From JADLHS01 sp964561105 (GTDB lineage: Bacteria; Verrucomicrobiota; Verrucomicrobiia; Limisphaerales; JADLHS01): DNA of 64,000 nucleotides. The translations under genes and the position numbers were made by a program. Under the pieces are notes generated by a model. It made no database searches. It saw only the letters and a program-made list of their open reading frames with translations, and was not told where the DNA came from. Position 1 is the first letter of the stretch, and each line of letters begins with the position of its first letter. Shown here piece by piece: positions 44,652-53,714 of this stretch. The stretch spans positions 1 through 64,000 of the forward strand of contig CAZLOH010000006.1 of assembly GCA_964561105.1 (NCBI GenBank). Direction: 5' to 3'.

Positions 44652-45797
44652 ATGACGGACGAACAGTTCCTGCGCCAGGCTCTCCGGCTCGCGCGTCGTG
44701 GTGCGGGCGCCACCTCGCCGAATCCGATGGTGGGCGCGGTGCTGGTGCGGCGGGGAAAAATCGTCGGGCGTGGCTGGCATCAGTGCGCCGGCGGCCCGCA
44801 CGCGGAAATCGCCGCACTGCGCGAGGCGCAAAAACGGGGAGTGAATCCGCGCGGCGCCACGCTCTACGTGACGCTCGAACCGTGCTCGACACACGGCCGC
44901 ACGCCCCCTTGCACGAAAGCGATGCTCGAGGCCGGCATCAAACGAGTGGTCGTGGGGGCGACGGATCCGAATCCATTGCACGCGGGAAGGGGATTCAAAA
45001 TTCTTCAACGCGCCGGGGTCGAGGTCGTTCACGGACTGCTCGGCGCTGAGTGCGCGAAGCTGAACGAAGTTTTCAATCATTGGATTGTCCGACGGACTCC
45101 CTTTGTAACGGTAAAAGCGGCCATGACGTTGGATGGAAAGATTGCCACGGCTGGCGGGGAATCGAAATGGATCACTGGCGAGCGGGCCCGCGCCTACGGA
45201 TTGAAACTGCGCCGCCGCAGCGATGCGGTGCTCGTTGGCGTCAACACGATTCTGGCGGATGATCCCAGCCTGACGGCCCGCTCCCGCTTGGAGGTCAAAT
45301 CCAATCCGCAAGTGTCGCGGCTCCGACGGATTGTTCTGGATGCGCAGGCCCGCACACCGTTGAACGCGCGGGTAATCCGGGATGAGCACGCCGCGTTGAC
45401 CACGGTGGTGGTCACGAAGCGCGCCCCCAAGTCGCGAGTGGCGGCGCTCAGTCGCCGGGTGAACGTGCTGGTGTCTCCGGCTGGCGCACCGGGTGCAGGC
45501 ATAGAACTGCGCTGGCTGCTCAAGCGGCTCGGCGCGGAGAATGTCACGAGCCTGTTGGTGGAAGGCGGCGGGGAGGTGAACGCTTCGTTTTTACTCGGTA
45601 GCTGGGCGCAGCGCGTGGCCTTCTTTTACGCGCCCAAAATTCTGGGCGGACGCGATGCGCGCAAAGGCGTGGCCGGAACAGGTGCGACCCGACGGGCCGA
45701 TGCGCTTCAACTGCGGGAAATACAATGGCGGCGACTCGGAGCGGATTTGTTGCTGCAGGCGAAAGTCGAAAGCCCGCGTCGTCGGGCAACCCGGTGA
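44652..45797 (+). CDS. ribD: Bifunctional riboflavin biosynthesis deaminase/reductase
   Basis: RibD carries out the deamination and reduction steps from the GTP cyclohydrolase product toward riboflavin. The N-terminal deaminase has the zinc site His50-x-Glu52 (GGPHAEIAAL) and Cys78/Cys87 (EPCSTHGRTPPC). The reductase part follows with TVKAAMTLDGKIATAGGES, NTILADDPSLTAR and LLVEGGGEVNASFL. Length of 381 residues is typical. I chose the ATG at 44652 (MTDEQFLRQALRLARRGAG), because the open frame upstream encodes only basic residues unlike RibD. ribE follows after 200 bases. No FMN riboswitch was recognised in front of either gene. Confidence 0.94.
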   Translation: MTDEQFLRQALRLARRGAGATSPNPMVGAVLVRRGKIVGRGWHQCAGGPHAEIAALREAQKRGVNPRGATLYVTLEPCSTHGRTPPCTKAMLEAGIKRVVVGATDPNPLHAGRGFKILQRAGVEVVHGLLGAECAKLNEVFNHWIVRRTPFVTVKAAMTLDGKIATAGGESKWITGERARAYGLKLRRRSDAVLVGVNTILADDPSLTARSRLEVKSNPQVSRLRRIVLDAQARTPLNARVIRDEHAALTTVVVTKRAPKSRVAALSRRVNVLVSPAGAPGAGIELRWLLKRLGAENVTSLLVEGGGEVNASFLLGSWAQRVAFFYAPKILGGRDARKGVAGTGATRRADALQLREIQWRRLGADLLLQAKVESPRRRATR

Positions 45798-45998
45798 ACC
45801 CTGAGTCATGCGCTCGTCCCCGTCCCGAATTCGAGCGAATGGCCGGGCGACGGTTGTTGGGTTGTGCTTCTTGAGCGTCAGCGGCTGTTCCCTGAAAGCT
45901 CAGGCCTGGCTGGCGACACCACGTCAATGCCGGATTGCCACTCTGAGCGAGTCGAGGCATCCTGCGCTTGCGTTCGACCCCAGCGGCGGACGAAATCC

Positions 45999-46613
45999 AT
46001 GTTCACCGGGATCATTGAAGAAACGGGAGTGGTCGAGTGCCTCAAGCCGACCGCGCAGGCGATTCAATTGATCGTCCGAGCGCGAACGTGCGGGCGCGGT
46101 CTCAAGCTCGGAGCGAGCGTGGCGGTCAATGGTTGTTGCCTGACGGTCGTCAACCTTTCCTCACGCGGACGGCACCGATTGCTGCAATTTGATGTGCTCC
46201 AGGAATCCTGGCGGTTGACAAATCTGCAATTCGTCCGACCGGGCGCGTTGGTTAATCTGGAACGCCCGCTACGCGCCAATGGCGAGTTGGGCGGGCATTT
46301 CGTCACCGGCCATGTGGACGGCCTGGGCCGGATCGTTCGCTGGGAACGCCGTGGTCGCGACCAGGTGTTGGAGATTTCCGCCCCGCCATCGGTCATGCGC
46401 TATGTGGTGGCCAAGGGCTCCATTGCCGTGGACGGCATCAGCTTGACGGTGGCCAGTGTGAAGCGCGACCGGTTTGGCCTGTGGATCATCCCGCACACGA
46501 GTCAGGTCACGGCCTTGCGGGAACGGAAGGTGGGTGACGCGGTAAATTTGGAAGCCGACCTGCTTGGGAAATACGCCGAGAAATTTCTCCAGGCGCGCTC
46601 CCGGGCTGGATAG
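45999..46613 (+). CDS. ribE: Riboflavin synthase, alpha subunit
   Basis: It dismutates two 6,7-dimethyl-8-ribityllumazines into riboflavin and a pyrimidine. The start at ATG 45999 is fixed by the universally conserved MFTGIIEETGVVE. The two lumazine-binding repeats are visible: the first with SVAVNGCCLTVV and LERPLRANGELGGHFVTGHV, the second with VAKGSIAVDGISLTVASV and WIIPHTSQVTAL. The 204-residue length is normal. It forms a pair with ribD; the other genes of the pathway (ribA, ribB, ribH) are not in the window. The 200-base gap contains a short 'CACTCTGAGCGAGTCGAGGC' stretch near 45940 that resembles a common dispersed sequence. Confidence 0.94.
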   Translation: MFTGIIEETGVVECLKPTAQAIQLIVRARTCGRGLKLGASVAVNGCCLTVVNLSSRGRHRLLQFDVLQESWRLTNLQFVRPGALVNLERPLRANGELGGHFVTGHVDGLGRIVRWERRGRDQVLEISAPPSVMRYVVAKGSIAVDGISLTVASVKRDRFGLWIIPHTSQVTALRERKVGDAVNLEADLLGKYAEKFLQARSRAG

Positions 46614-46658
46614 TGGCGTGGGGCGGGAAGTGATCTCCGGCCGCGTACTCGTCGCGGC

Positions 46659-48107
46659 CTAATCGCTGCGAGGTTGCGCGAGTTGAAAACACAACAGCCG
46701 GTCTTCGCTGCGGAGGTAAAGTTTCTGATGCGCCAACACGGGGCCGGTCCAGCACGGATAACGCAACTGCGGCACCTGCCAGGCGGAAATTTCCTCCGGA
46801 TGCTCCGGGTTCGGCCGGAACAATCCCAGTTTGCCGCCTTCGCCGAGCACGATGAGTTTGCCGTCGGCGAAGAGGGTCGAACCGCGACCAAAGACGGGAG
46901 GCTGGGTTCTCGTGTGCCCCGGCCAGCTTTCGTTCTGACTCCAGCACAACCGCCCGGTCTTGAGTTCCACGCAACGGAAGCTGGCGTCCGGTTCGTTGCG
47001 TCCGCTGAACGCGTAGAGAAAGCCGTTATGCACGACCGGCGTGTTGAAATGCAGTTCCAGAACCGGCTCGGGATAATGTCCGGTCGCATCGCGGGCAAAG
47101 GGATTTTGCGGACTGCGCCAGACTTCCTCAAATGAATGGCCATCGGACAGCACGCGGAGCACCGCCGCGCCCACGCGATAGTACGCGGCGGAAATCAACA
47201 CGAGATCGTCCTGCACCACGGGCGTCATCGCATTGACCGATTCGTTGACGGACGACGAAAACCAGCGGTGAAAGCGAACCGCGCCGTTCGTCGGATTCAG
47301 GGAGACCAGGCCCTGACGCATCAGGCACAATAAATGTCGTTGTCCGTGGATGGTGGCCGCCGTTGGCGACGAATAGCTGGCCTGCTTTTCGTCGCCGGTC
47401 CAGTGATACGGCTGACTCGAACGCCAGCCAAGGGGTGCGACGCCGTCCCAGGTTTTGCGGCCGATACTTTCCCAGAGCGTACCGCCCGTCTCCGGATCCA
47501 GGGCGACGACGCCCGAGTCCGGCTGGCCACCGACCATCACGATCAGCCGGTCGCCCTCCAGCAGCGGCGTGCTCCCCACGCCGAAGAACGCTTCCGGCAC
47601 ATTCCAATCCTTGGCGGTGTCGCGCTGCCAGACGACGTGGCCGTCGGCGAGCGACCGGCAGGTCAGTTTGCCCTCCGCGCCAAATGTGTAACAACGATTC
47701 GAGGTGAGCAGTGGCGTGCAGCGCGGGCCATTGTTGTACCCGAACGGATCAACGAAGTGACTGGGATCCTCGTGCCGCCAGCGGGTCCTGCCGGTGGTGG
47801 CGTCCATCGCCTCCACCACTTCGCGATCACCCAGGCGGTGATGCAACACCAGCAGGCCGTCGCGCACGGACGGCGCACTGTAGCCGGTGCCGATGGTTTT
47901 CTCCCAGAGCAGCGGCGGCCCGTTGGTAGGCCAGCGATCGAGCAGGCCTGTTTCCCGGGAGGTGTTGTCACCGTGCGGCCCGAGAAAGCGCGGCCAGTCC
48001 TCACCGGTGGCGGCCATCACCGAGGCAACGGTAAGGCTCGCCCAACCCAGCGCGAGAAGGCGCTGGCAAAACCAATTCGCCGCCGAGCTTGAGCGTGTGA
48101 CTCGCAT
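46659..48107 (-). CDS. Exported PQQ-type beta-propeller protein
   Basis: I chose the ATG at 48107 (MRVTRSSSAANWFCQ), which precedes a signal-like helix (LLALGWASLTVASVMAATGE); the frame stays open to 48227. The mature part is built from about seven propeller blades of the PQQ/outer-membrane-assembly type with 'lDa.TG...W' repeats: VVEAMDATTGRTRWRHED, LTCRSLADGHVVWQRD, VVALDPETGGTLWES, VSLNPTNGAVRFHRW, RCVELKTGRLCWSQN. It starts with DWPRFLGPHGDNTSRETGLL, a phrase typical of the PQQ-like proteins that are very common in Planctomycetota and Verrucomicrobiota. No cytochrome or dehydrogenase residues were recognised, so it is likely a non-enzymatic or unassigned periplasmic propeller. Confidence 0.82.
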   Translation of the reverse strand: MRVTRSSSAANWFCQRLLALGWASLTVASVMAATGEDWPRFLGPHGDNTSRETGLLDRWPTNGPPLLWEKTIGTGYSAPSVRDGLLVLHHRLGDREVVEAMDATTGRTRWRHEDPSHFVDPFGYNNGPRCTPLLTSNRCYTFGAEGKLTCRSLADGHVVWQRDTAKDWNVPEAFFGVGSTPLLEGDRLIVMVGGQPDSGVVALDPETGGTLWESIGRKTWDGVAPLGWRSSQPYHWTGDEKQASYSSPTAATIHGQRHLLCLMRQGLVSLNPTNGAVRFHRWFSSSVNESVNAMTPVVQDDLVLISAAYYRVGAAVLRVLSDGHSFEEVWRSPQNPFARDATGHYPEPVLELHFNTPVVHNGFLYAFSGRNEPDASFRCVELKTGRLCWSQNESWPGHTRTQPPVFGRGSTLFADGKLIVLGEGGKLGLFRPNPEHPEEISAWQVPQLRYPCWTGPVLAHQKLYLRSEDRLLCFQLAQPRSD

Positions 48108-48469
48108 GAGGTTTGGCAACTGCGACAGGCTGAGGAATTGCTCGCGCCGGTTCAATGCGAATCCAACCGGAATGGGAGAACTCCATGATTGGGCGCATCT
48201 CATCTTCTTGCATCGTGGCATTAACACCGGGCATCAGCCCGATGGGAACGCGCGATGCAAAACCAAGTCGTTGCAACGGCTTGGTCTGGCTTGCCGGTGG
48301 GAAACGGTTGAAACCGTTTCCCGCGCGCGCTCCAACCGGCCCCCGGCTTCAGCCGGGCGTTAATGAAAGTACTGCCGCAACTGCAAAAAACAGAACTGCG
48401 CCCCGCGATTGGCCGGCGATAATTTCTCTGGTGACACCGCTGAATTCGCCTACCCTTGGCTCGCCTCTG
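48108..48469. other. Divergent intergenic region with palindromes
   Basis: About 360 bases between the divergently oriented propeller gene and the beta-CASP gene. Besides the palindromes at 48299-48357 nothing gene-like was seen. Both promoters must lie here, but no convincing -35/-10 pair was found. Confidence 0.4.
48299..48357. repeat. Two adjacent palindromes
   Basis: The first is an 11-base perfect inverted repeat with a two-base centre, GGGAAACGGTT at 48299-48309 and AACCGTTTCCC at 48312-48322. The second is CCCGGCT (48342-48348), TC, AGCCGGG (48351-48357). The 'cggcttcagccgg' type resembles dispersed palindromes of this group of bacteria. Confidence 0.6.
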
Positions 48470-49846
48470 ATGCGTATCGTCAATCTCAATCCCGACACCG
48501 ACATCGGCGCCAGTTCCTGGTTGGTGGAAATTGAAGGCCACCGCATTTTGCTCGACGCCGGCATGCACCCCAAACGGGACGGTTGCGCCGCGTTGCCGCT
48601 CTTTCCGACCGTGGCCCGGGAGGAAGTGGACGCCATCGCCCTCTCGCATTGTCACCACGACCACGTGGGTTCGGTGCCCGTCGCGCTCCAGTATTTTCCC
48701 AAAGCGCACGTGCTGCTGGCGGAGCAAAGTTACTTCCTCATCGAACGCGTGCTGCACAATTCGGTGAACGTGATGACGCGCCAGCGCGACGAGTTGGGCC
48801 TCAAGGAATATCCGCTCTACACGCACGATCAGGTGGACGACCTGGCGCCGTTGTTTCAGGGCTACCGTTACAATCGCGAGGTGGAATGGGCCGCCCACGA
48901 AAAAACCAAGGCCGGATTTGCCTCACCGACGCTGGAGTTTTTCGACGCCGGCCACACGCTGGGTTCGGCGGGCATCTTGTTGCGCGGGCAGAAGGAAACA
49001 TTGTTTTACACGGGCGATGTTTGTTTTCACGACCAGACGATCCTGCGCGCCGCCCGGTTTGAAGACGTGCGGGCGGACGTGCTCATCCTGGAAACCACGC
49101 GCGGCAACCGGGCCGTGCCCGCGGGTGTCACCCGCGCCACCGAGGTCGAACGCCTCACGGCGGCCATTCTCGGCGCGCTCAAGCGCAAGGGTTGCGTCAT
49201 GATCCCGGCGTTTGCGCTGGGGCGCACGCAGGAGATCCTGGCGTTGCTGGCGCTGCTCATGCGCGAAGAAAAGCTCAAGCGGCAGCCGATCTACATTGGC
49301 GGACTGGGCCGGGTGTTCACCGAGATTTACGATCTGGAAGCGCACCGCACCCATCGCCAGCACACCGGCCTGCAATTGCATGAGGCGCTCAATCTCATCG
49401 TCCTTGATCCGGGCCAGGCGGAGAAAATGAAATTATCCGGCGGACGCATCTTTGTCATCACCTCCGGCATGATGGCCGAGAATACGGCCGCTCATGACCT
49501 CGCGGTGCGGATGATTGGCGAGGAAAAACAATCCATCTTCTTCGTGGGCTACGCCGATCCGGAGACTCCCGGCGGCCGGTTGAAGGCGGCGCAGCCGGGC
49601 GAAACCTTCGTGTTCAGTCCCCGGGCCGGGCGCGTGACGCGCCGGTGCGACGTGCAGGATTTTGATCTGACCGCTCACGCGAATCGGGAGGACCTGCTGG
49701 ATTTTGTCGGCCAGGTTTCGCCGCGCGCCGTGTTGTTGGGCCACGGGGGCGACGATTCGCGCCATTGGTTTGAGGAACAAATCCGCTCCCGCCATCCCCG
49801 GATCAAAATCCTCCAGCCTCAACCCGGCAACGGCGTTTCGGTGTGA
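48470..49846 (+). CDS. Beta-CASP metallo-beta-lactamase nuclease
   Basis: A 458-residue protein of the CPSF73/RNase J-like superfamily. The zinc motif HCHHDH lies at residues 60-65, further ligands in FDAGHTLGSAGILL and LFYTGDVCFHD, then the beta-CASP domain with VMIPAFALGRTQEILAL, FVITSGMM (motif A-B region) and the C-terminal LLGHGG histidine. In this family such proteins are RNA endonucleases or 5'-3' exonucleases. I took the ATG at 48470 (MRIVNLNPDTDIGASSWLVE) since the longer open frame in front overlaps palindromic repeats and does not look coding. It has no KH domain, unlike archaeal CPSF homologues. Confidence 0.88.
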   Translation: MRIVNLNPDTDIGASSWLVEIEGHRILLDAGMHPKRDGCAALPLFPTVAREEVDAIALSHCHHDHVGSVPVALQYFPKAHVLLAEQSYFLIERVLHNSVNVMTRQRDELGLKEYPLYTHDQVDDLAPLFQGYRYNREVEWAAHEKTKAGFASPTLEFFDAGHTLGSAGILLRGQKETLFYTGDVCFHDQTILRAARFEDVRADVLILETTRGNRAVPAGVTRATEVERLTAAILGALKRKGCVMIPAFALGRTQEILALLALLMREEKLKRQPIYIGGLGRVFTEIYDLEAHRTHRQHTGLQLHEALNLIVLDPGQAEKMKLSGGRIFVITSGMMAENTAAHDLAVRMIGEEKQSIFFVGYADPETPGGRLKAAQPGETFVFSPRAGRVTRRCDVQDFDLTAHANREDLLDFVGQVSPRAVLLGHGGDDSRHWFEEQIRSRHPRIKILQPQPGNGVSV

Positions 49847-49879
49847 GCGGACGCGTGGCCGGCGCGCCGTGGTTCGCGC

Positions 49880-50848
49880 TCAACCAAAGACATTTTGCGG
49901 CTGCCGTTTGCGGCGCAACAGGCCATAGACCACGAACTCACGGGCGTGGACCACGCACTGCGCCGCCAACCACAGCGGCAGCCCGGAAATGCTTCGTCCG
50001 GCGGCCACAATCTCACGGGAGTATTTCCGGTTGCCCAACTGCCGGATGCGACGGGCCTTGATGCCCGAGCGGACGCCGAAAAGTCCTTTCAACTTGCAGC
50101 TCCGCACCAGGCCCGCGTGCCCGCGCAGGGCCTCGATGAGTTGCATCGTCTTCCATTCATCCAGCACCAGCGACTGAATGCCCGGCATGAGTTCGCAGGT
50201 CTGATTGGTGCCGTGCCAGCGATACTGCGCCAGCGTGTCGTGCAGCTTTACAATTTTCCGGCAATGCCGGCTGTATTCCGCGTAGAAGACCACATCCGCG
50301 AGGATCGGCATGTCCAGCCGGAACTGACACGGCATTTTCTGGAAGTTGGTTTTGTAAATCGTGCCGCTCAGCGCCTGATTCGCGATCTCGGCCTTCTGCG
50401 CGAGGTAAATGGCGGGCGGCACTTCCGCTACTTGACCCGTCACCCGGCCCGAGATGCTCAGATACTCGCCGTGCTCGTCAATGCGCTCGTCGAGACAAAA
50501 CGCCAGGCCGAATCCGTCGCACGCGGCGAGCGCGGGCAGCAGCCTTTCAAAAAAAAGGGGCGTGAGGAGATCATCCGCGCAGAGGATGTGCAGGTGGCGC
50601 GTCTGTTCCGCGAATTCGAGCGCGCGGTTCATGTTGCCGAACAGGCCCAGGTTGGTTGGGTTGCGGACGTACTCGCACTTCACTGCGGAAAACTCCTGCG
50701 CGATTTTCGCCGTGCTGTCCGTCGAGCAATTATCCAGCACGATCACGCGGTCGAGCGGGACAGTCTGAGCGGCGACGGATTCCAGCGTGCGCCGGAGGAA
50801 GCGTTCCCCGTTGTAAACCGGGATGACGGTGATGATGTTCGACTGCAT
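49880..50848 (-). CDS. Glycosyltransferase family 2
   Basis: A 322-residue GT-A fold transferase that adds sugars from nucleotide donors to polysaccharide or glycoprotein acceptors. Motifs are ITVIPVYNGERFLRRTLES, VIVLDNCSTDSTAKIAQE, the metal-binding LCADDLL, and a later acidic block in FRLDMPILADVVFYAEYSRH. No transmembrane helix is evident, although a hydrophobic stretch (GLPLWLAAQCVVHAREFVVY) near the C-terminus may touch the membrane. Neighbours (beta-CASP protein, GH32) do not reveal the acceptor. The gene is convergent with the beta-CASP gene. Confidence 0.88.
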   Translation of the reverse strand: MQSNIITVIPVYNGERFLRRTLESVAAQTVPLDRVIVLDNCSTDSTAKIAQEFSAVKCEYVRNPTNLGLFGNMNRALEFAEQTRHLHILCADDLLTPLFFERLLPALAACDGFGLAFCLDERIDEHGEYLSISGRVTGQVAEVPPAIYLAQKAEIANQALSGTIYKTNFQKMPCQFRLDMPILADVVFYAEYSRHCRKIVKLHDTLAQYRWHGTNQTCELMPGIQSLVLDEWKTMQLIEALRGHAGLVRSCKLKGLFGVRSGIKARRIRQLGNRKYSREIVAAGRSISGLPLWLAAQCVVHAREFVVYGLLRRKRQPQNVFG

Positions 50849-51011
50849 TGGCGCGGGAAGTTAGGCGATTTGCGCGCACGCGACAAGCCGGCAGCCAGCC
50901 GGCAACCGGCAGTGCCTCGGTTCGTTATCAAAGTTAACGCGACCCGGTTCATCGCGATTGCAAATGGCGGTGCTTCGCGGCAACATCTTCACATTCCGAC
51001 GATACGATTTT

Positions 51012-52478
51012 ATGCGAAGATTTTTCTCTCTGATTTGGCTGGTCGCCTTACTGTTGCCGTGGGGGGCACAGGCTGGTTTTACCAACGAAACGATTCTCCG
51101 TGCGACGGCGGCAGTGCAGGCGGCGGTGCCGCGGGCGCAAGCTGATCCCCTGCATCCGGTTTTTCATGTCACGTCTCCCGCGCAATGGATGAACGACCCC
51201 AACGGGCCGATTTTTTTCAAAGGCTACTATCACCTGTTTTATCAACTGACTCCCTTCAGCGACGAGAGCGGGGTCAAGTATTGGGGACACGTGCGCAGTC
51301 GTGATCTGGCGCGCTGGGAACGGTTGCCCATTGCGCTCTGGCCCAGCGCCGAACTGGGCGAAGCGTCCATCTGGTCGGGCTGCTGCGCCATCAACGGTCT
51401 GGGGCAGCCGATGTGTTTTTATACCAGCATCGGCGAAGGCAAATCCGCCTTTGACCAGGCCACGCAATGGGCGGCCACCAGCGACGATGATTTGATCACC
51501 TGGAAAAAATCTCCGGCCAATCCGGTCTTGTCCGAAGCGGTCAACGCGGGAACAAAGATTTATGATTGGCGCGATCCGTTCATTTTTCACGAAGGCAAAC
51601 GGACGTTTCTCGTATTGGGCGGGCATCTGAAGCCCAAGGGCGATGCGGCGGTAAATCTCTACGAGGCGCAAAATGCCGCGTTGACGGAATGGAAGTATCG
51701 CGGCGTGTTGTTTGCGCTTCCGGACGCACCCACGGCGGAGTGCCCGAATTTTTTCAAGGTCGGCGATCACTGGGTGCTGTTCGTGTCGCCGTACGGCAAG
51801 GTGCAATACTTTGTCGGCGACTTTGATCCCGGGACCGGGCGGTTCGAGTCGCGCACGCGCGGGCTGGTGGATTACGGCACCAGTTTTTACGCGCCCAACA
51901 CGATGCAGGTGCCCGACGGTCGCCGGCTGGTTTGGGGTTGGATCAAGGATTTTCCTGGCGGGCGCGGCTGGAACGGTTGCCTGAGTCTGCCGCGTCAGTT
52001 GAGCGTGACGCGTGAGGGACAACTGAAGCAAAGTCCCGCGCCGCAATTGAGCAAGCTGCGCGGACGACCCGTTTCCCGGCGCAACCTCCGCCTGGGCAAC
52101 CGCGGCGAAACTTTGACTCTCCCTCGCACGAATACGCTGGAAATCCTGGCGGAACTGGACTTGCGGACGGCCAGCGGCGTGACGCTTGAATTCAAGGGTG
52201 GTAGCGCAACTGCCGGAGCGGTCGTCGTTGGTTTCGACGGGACGGAACTCCGGGTGGCCGACCTCAAGGCTCCCCTGACACTGGCCAAAGGTGAGCGGCG
52301 TTTGAGTCTGCGGATTTTTTTTGATCGCTCCGTAATGGAAGTGTTCGCCAACGACACCGCGTGCATCACGAAAGTGATTTCGCCGCTGGACGCGAACGCC
52401 ACGCTGGAAATTCGCGCCGAGGGAGGCGAGGCCACGGCGAAGATGCTCCGGGCCTGGCCGTTGAAGACGATCTGGTAG
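51012..52478 (+). CDS. Secreted GH32 beta-fructosidase (invertase/levanase/inulinase type)
   Basis: The ATG at 51012 gives a Sec signal peptide (MRRFFSLIWLVALLLPWGAQ). The GH32 five-blade propeller has the nucleophile Asp62 in WMNDPNGP, the transition-state Asp188 in WRDPF and the acid/base Glu243 in AECPNFF. The C-terminal beta sandwich ends with LRIFFDRSVMEVFANDTACI, typical of the family. It hydrolyses fructosyl bonds in sucrose or fructans outside the cytoplasm. At 488 residues it has normal length. No fructose transporter or fructokinase gene is adjacent, so its use in the local cluster of secreted hydrolases is inferred. Its end is 11 bases from the convergent serine hydrolase gene. Confidence 0.93.
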   Translation: MRRFFSLIWLVALLLPWGAQAGFTNETILRATAAVQAAVPRAQADPLHPVFHVTSPAQWMNDPNGPIFFKGYYHLFYQLTPFSDESGVKYWGHVRSRDLARWERLPIALWPSAELGEASIWSGCCAINGLGQPMCFYTSIGEGKSAFDQATQWAATSDDDLITWKKSPANPVLSEAVNAGTKIYDWRDPFIFHEGKRTFLVLGGHLKPKGDAAVNLYEAQNAALTEWKYRGVLFALPDAPTAECPNFFKVGDHWVLFVSPYGKVQYFVGDFDPGTGRFESRTRGLVDYGTSFYAPNTMQVPDGRRLVWGWIKDFPGGRGWNGCLSLPRQLSVTREGQLKQSPAPQLSKLRGRPVSRRNLRLGNRGETLTLPRTNTLEILAELDLRTASGVTLEFKGGSATAGAVVVGFDGTELRVADLKAPLTLAKGERRLSLRIFFDRSVMEVFANDTACITKVISPLDANATLEIRAEGGEATAKMLRAWPLKTIW

Positions 52479-52489
52479 TTGCGTCGCTG

Positions 52490-53611
52490 TTATTTCCCGA
52501 GCCACTTTTTGATCATGGCGGAGGCCGCTTCATCGCAACCCTTCTCAGCGTCCGGGCCGGCGATGTTGGTGGCGGCGATGACGGCAAAGTCCTTTTCCGG
52601 CGCCAACCACATCACGACATACCACATCGTGTTGGAGCCATTGTGCGTCAGGGCTTTGCCGCCCGCCCAACCGCGCCGCACAACCACCCAACCGCAGGCG
52701 TAGTCGCTCCCCTCGGGCGGTGTGTGCAATTTGCGAAAGGTTTCCGGGCGGAGCAGTCCGCCGGTCTTCTCGCCTTGCAGATGCGTTTGGACGAATCGGG
52801 CCAGGTCGTCCAGCGTACAATGCACCCCGCCGCCCGGAGCGATGGCGGGCGGATTATCGGATTGCACCGGTGTGATTTTGCCGCCGGTGCGCGTGTGTCC
52901 CCACGGTTCGTCGAGTTGACCGGGTGTGCCGGGCGGACCAAAGCCGGCGGAACACATTTTCAACGGCGTGAAGAGTCGTTCGGTGATGAGTGTCTCCCAC
53001 GGCTTGCCGGTGAGGCGCTCCAACATTGCGCCCACGATGGCATAGCCTTGGTTGGAATAAATCATCCTGGTGCCGGGCGCGGCTTGCGGTGGCTGGCTCA
53101 GTACCGCGGTGACAAATTCAAGGCGTTGCGCGACCGGCGTGCCCTTTTTCTTCCACGCGCGTTTCCACGCCGCCGGTGGCGGGGTGTGCGGAACACCGCC
53201 GCGATGTTGCAACAGTTCCTCGACCGTCACTGTTTCATATTGCGGGTCCATCCGACCCTTTAAGTCCGGAAACACGTTCGCGATGGTCGTGTTCCACTGG
53301 AGTTTGCCTTCCTCAATCAACATGGCCGCGAGGGTGGCGGTCATGGATTTGGTGCAGGAGCCGATGTGGAAGACGTCGTTGGTGGTGACCGGGGTTGGGT
53401 CGCCGAATTTGCGCACGCCCACCGCCGCGCGGTCGCGCACCTGGCCGTCCTGCAGGACAATCACCGCGAGCGCTGGCAGGTTGTGCTCGGCGCGAAGCGT
53501 TTCCAAAACCTGAGCGGTTGGCGTCGCCATCGAGGTTTGGGCCGTCGTGCCAGTCACAAACGCGATGACCGCGAAACCGATCACGAATACGTCGAGCGAA
53601 CGAGCCGTCAT
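52490..53611 (-). CDS. Serine hydrolase, beta-lactamase/penicillin-binding protein fold
   Basis: The ATG at 53611 starts MTARSLDVFVIGFAVIAFVT, a signal peptide; the frame open beyond it covers the divergent esterase gene. The class C/DD-peptidase-like fold shows the active-site Ser85-Cys-Thr-Lys88, the tyrosine motif YSNQGYA and the third motif HNGSN in place of KTG. Further family landmarks are VTVEELLQHRGGVPH and GGVHCTLDDLARFVQTHLQG. Such proteins act as esterases, D-amino acid peptidases or lactamases; the substrate is not predictable, and true beta-lactam resistance is unlikely. It is likely periplasmic, with 103 bases to the divergent esterase gene. Confidence 0.87.
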   Translation of the reverse strand: MTARSLDVFVIGFAVIAFVTGTTAQTSMATPTAQVLETLRAEHNLPALAVIVLQDGQVRDRAAVGVRKFGDPTPVTTNDVFHIGSCTKSMTATLAAMLIEEGKLQWNTTIANVFPDLKGRMDPQYETVTVEELLQHRGGVPHTPPPAAWKRAWKKKGTPVAQRLEFVTAVLSQPPQAAPGTRMIYSNQGYAIVGAMLERLTGKPWETLITERLFTPLKMCSAGFGPPGTPGQLDEPWGHTRTGGKITPVQSDNPPAIAPGGGVHCTLDDLARFVQTHLQGEKTGGLLRPETFRKLHTPPEGSDYACGWVVVRRGWAGGKALTHNGSNTMWYVVMWLAPEKDFAVIAATNIAGPDAEKGCDEAASAMIKKWLGK

Positions 53612-53714
53612 GCGCGACAGGATACGCACGGCGCAGGACGAAACAAGCGGGGTGTGGGTTGGTTCGTGCAGAATACCATTCGACGCGAGCCGAAGAATTT
53701 GATTTGCTCCGGGC

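Noticed and set aside
44497..45998. FMN riboswitch in front of ribD or ribE
   Set aside because: The conserved blocks of the RFN element could not be found in either upstream region.
52490..53611. Antibiotic-resistance beta-lactamase
   Set aside because: The fold and SxxK motif are shared with many esterases and peptidases. The third motif is HNG instead of KTG, and the context is carbohydrate degradation.
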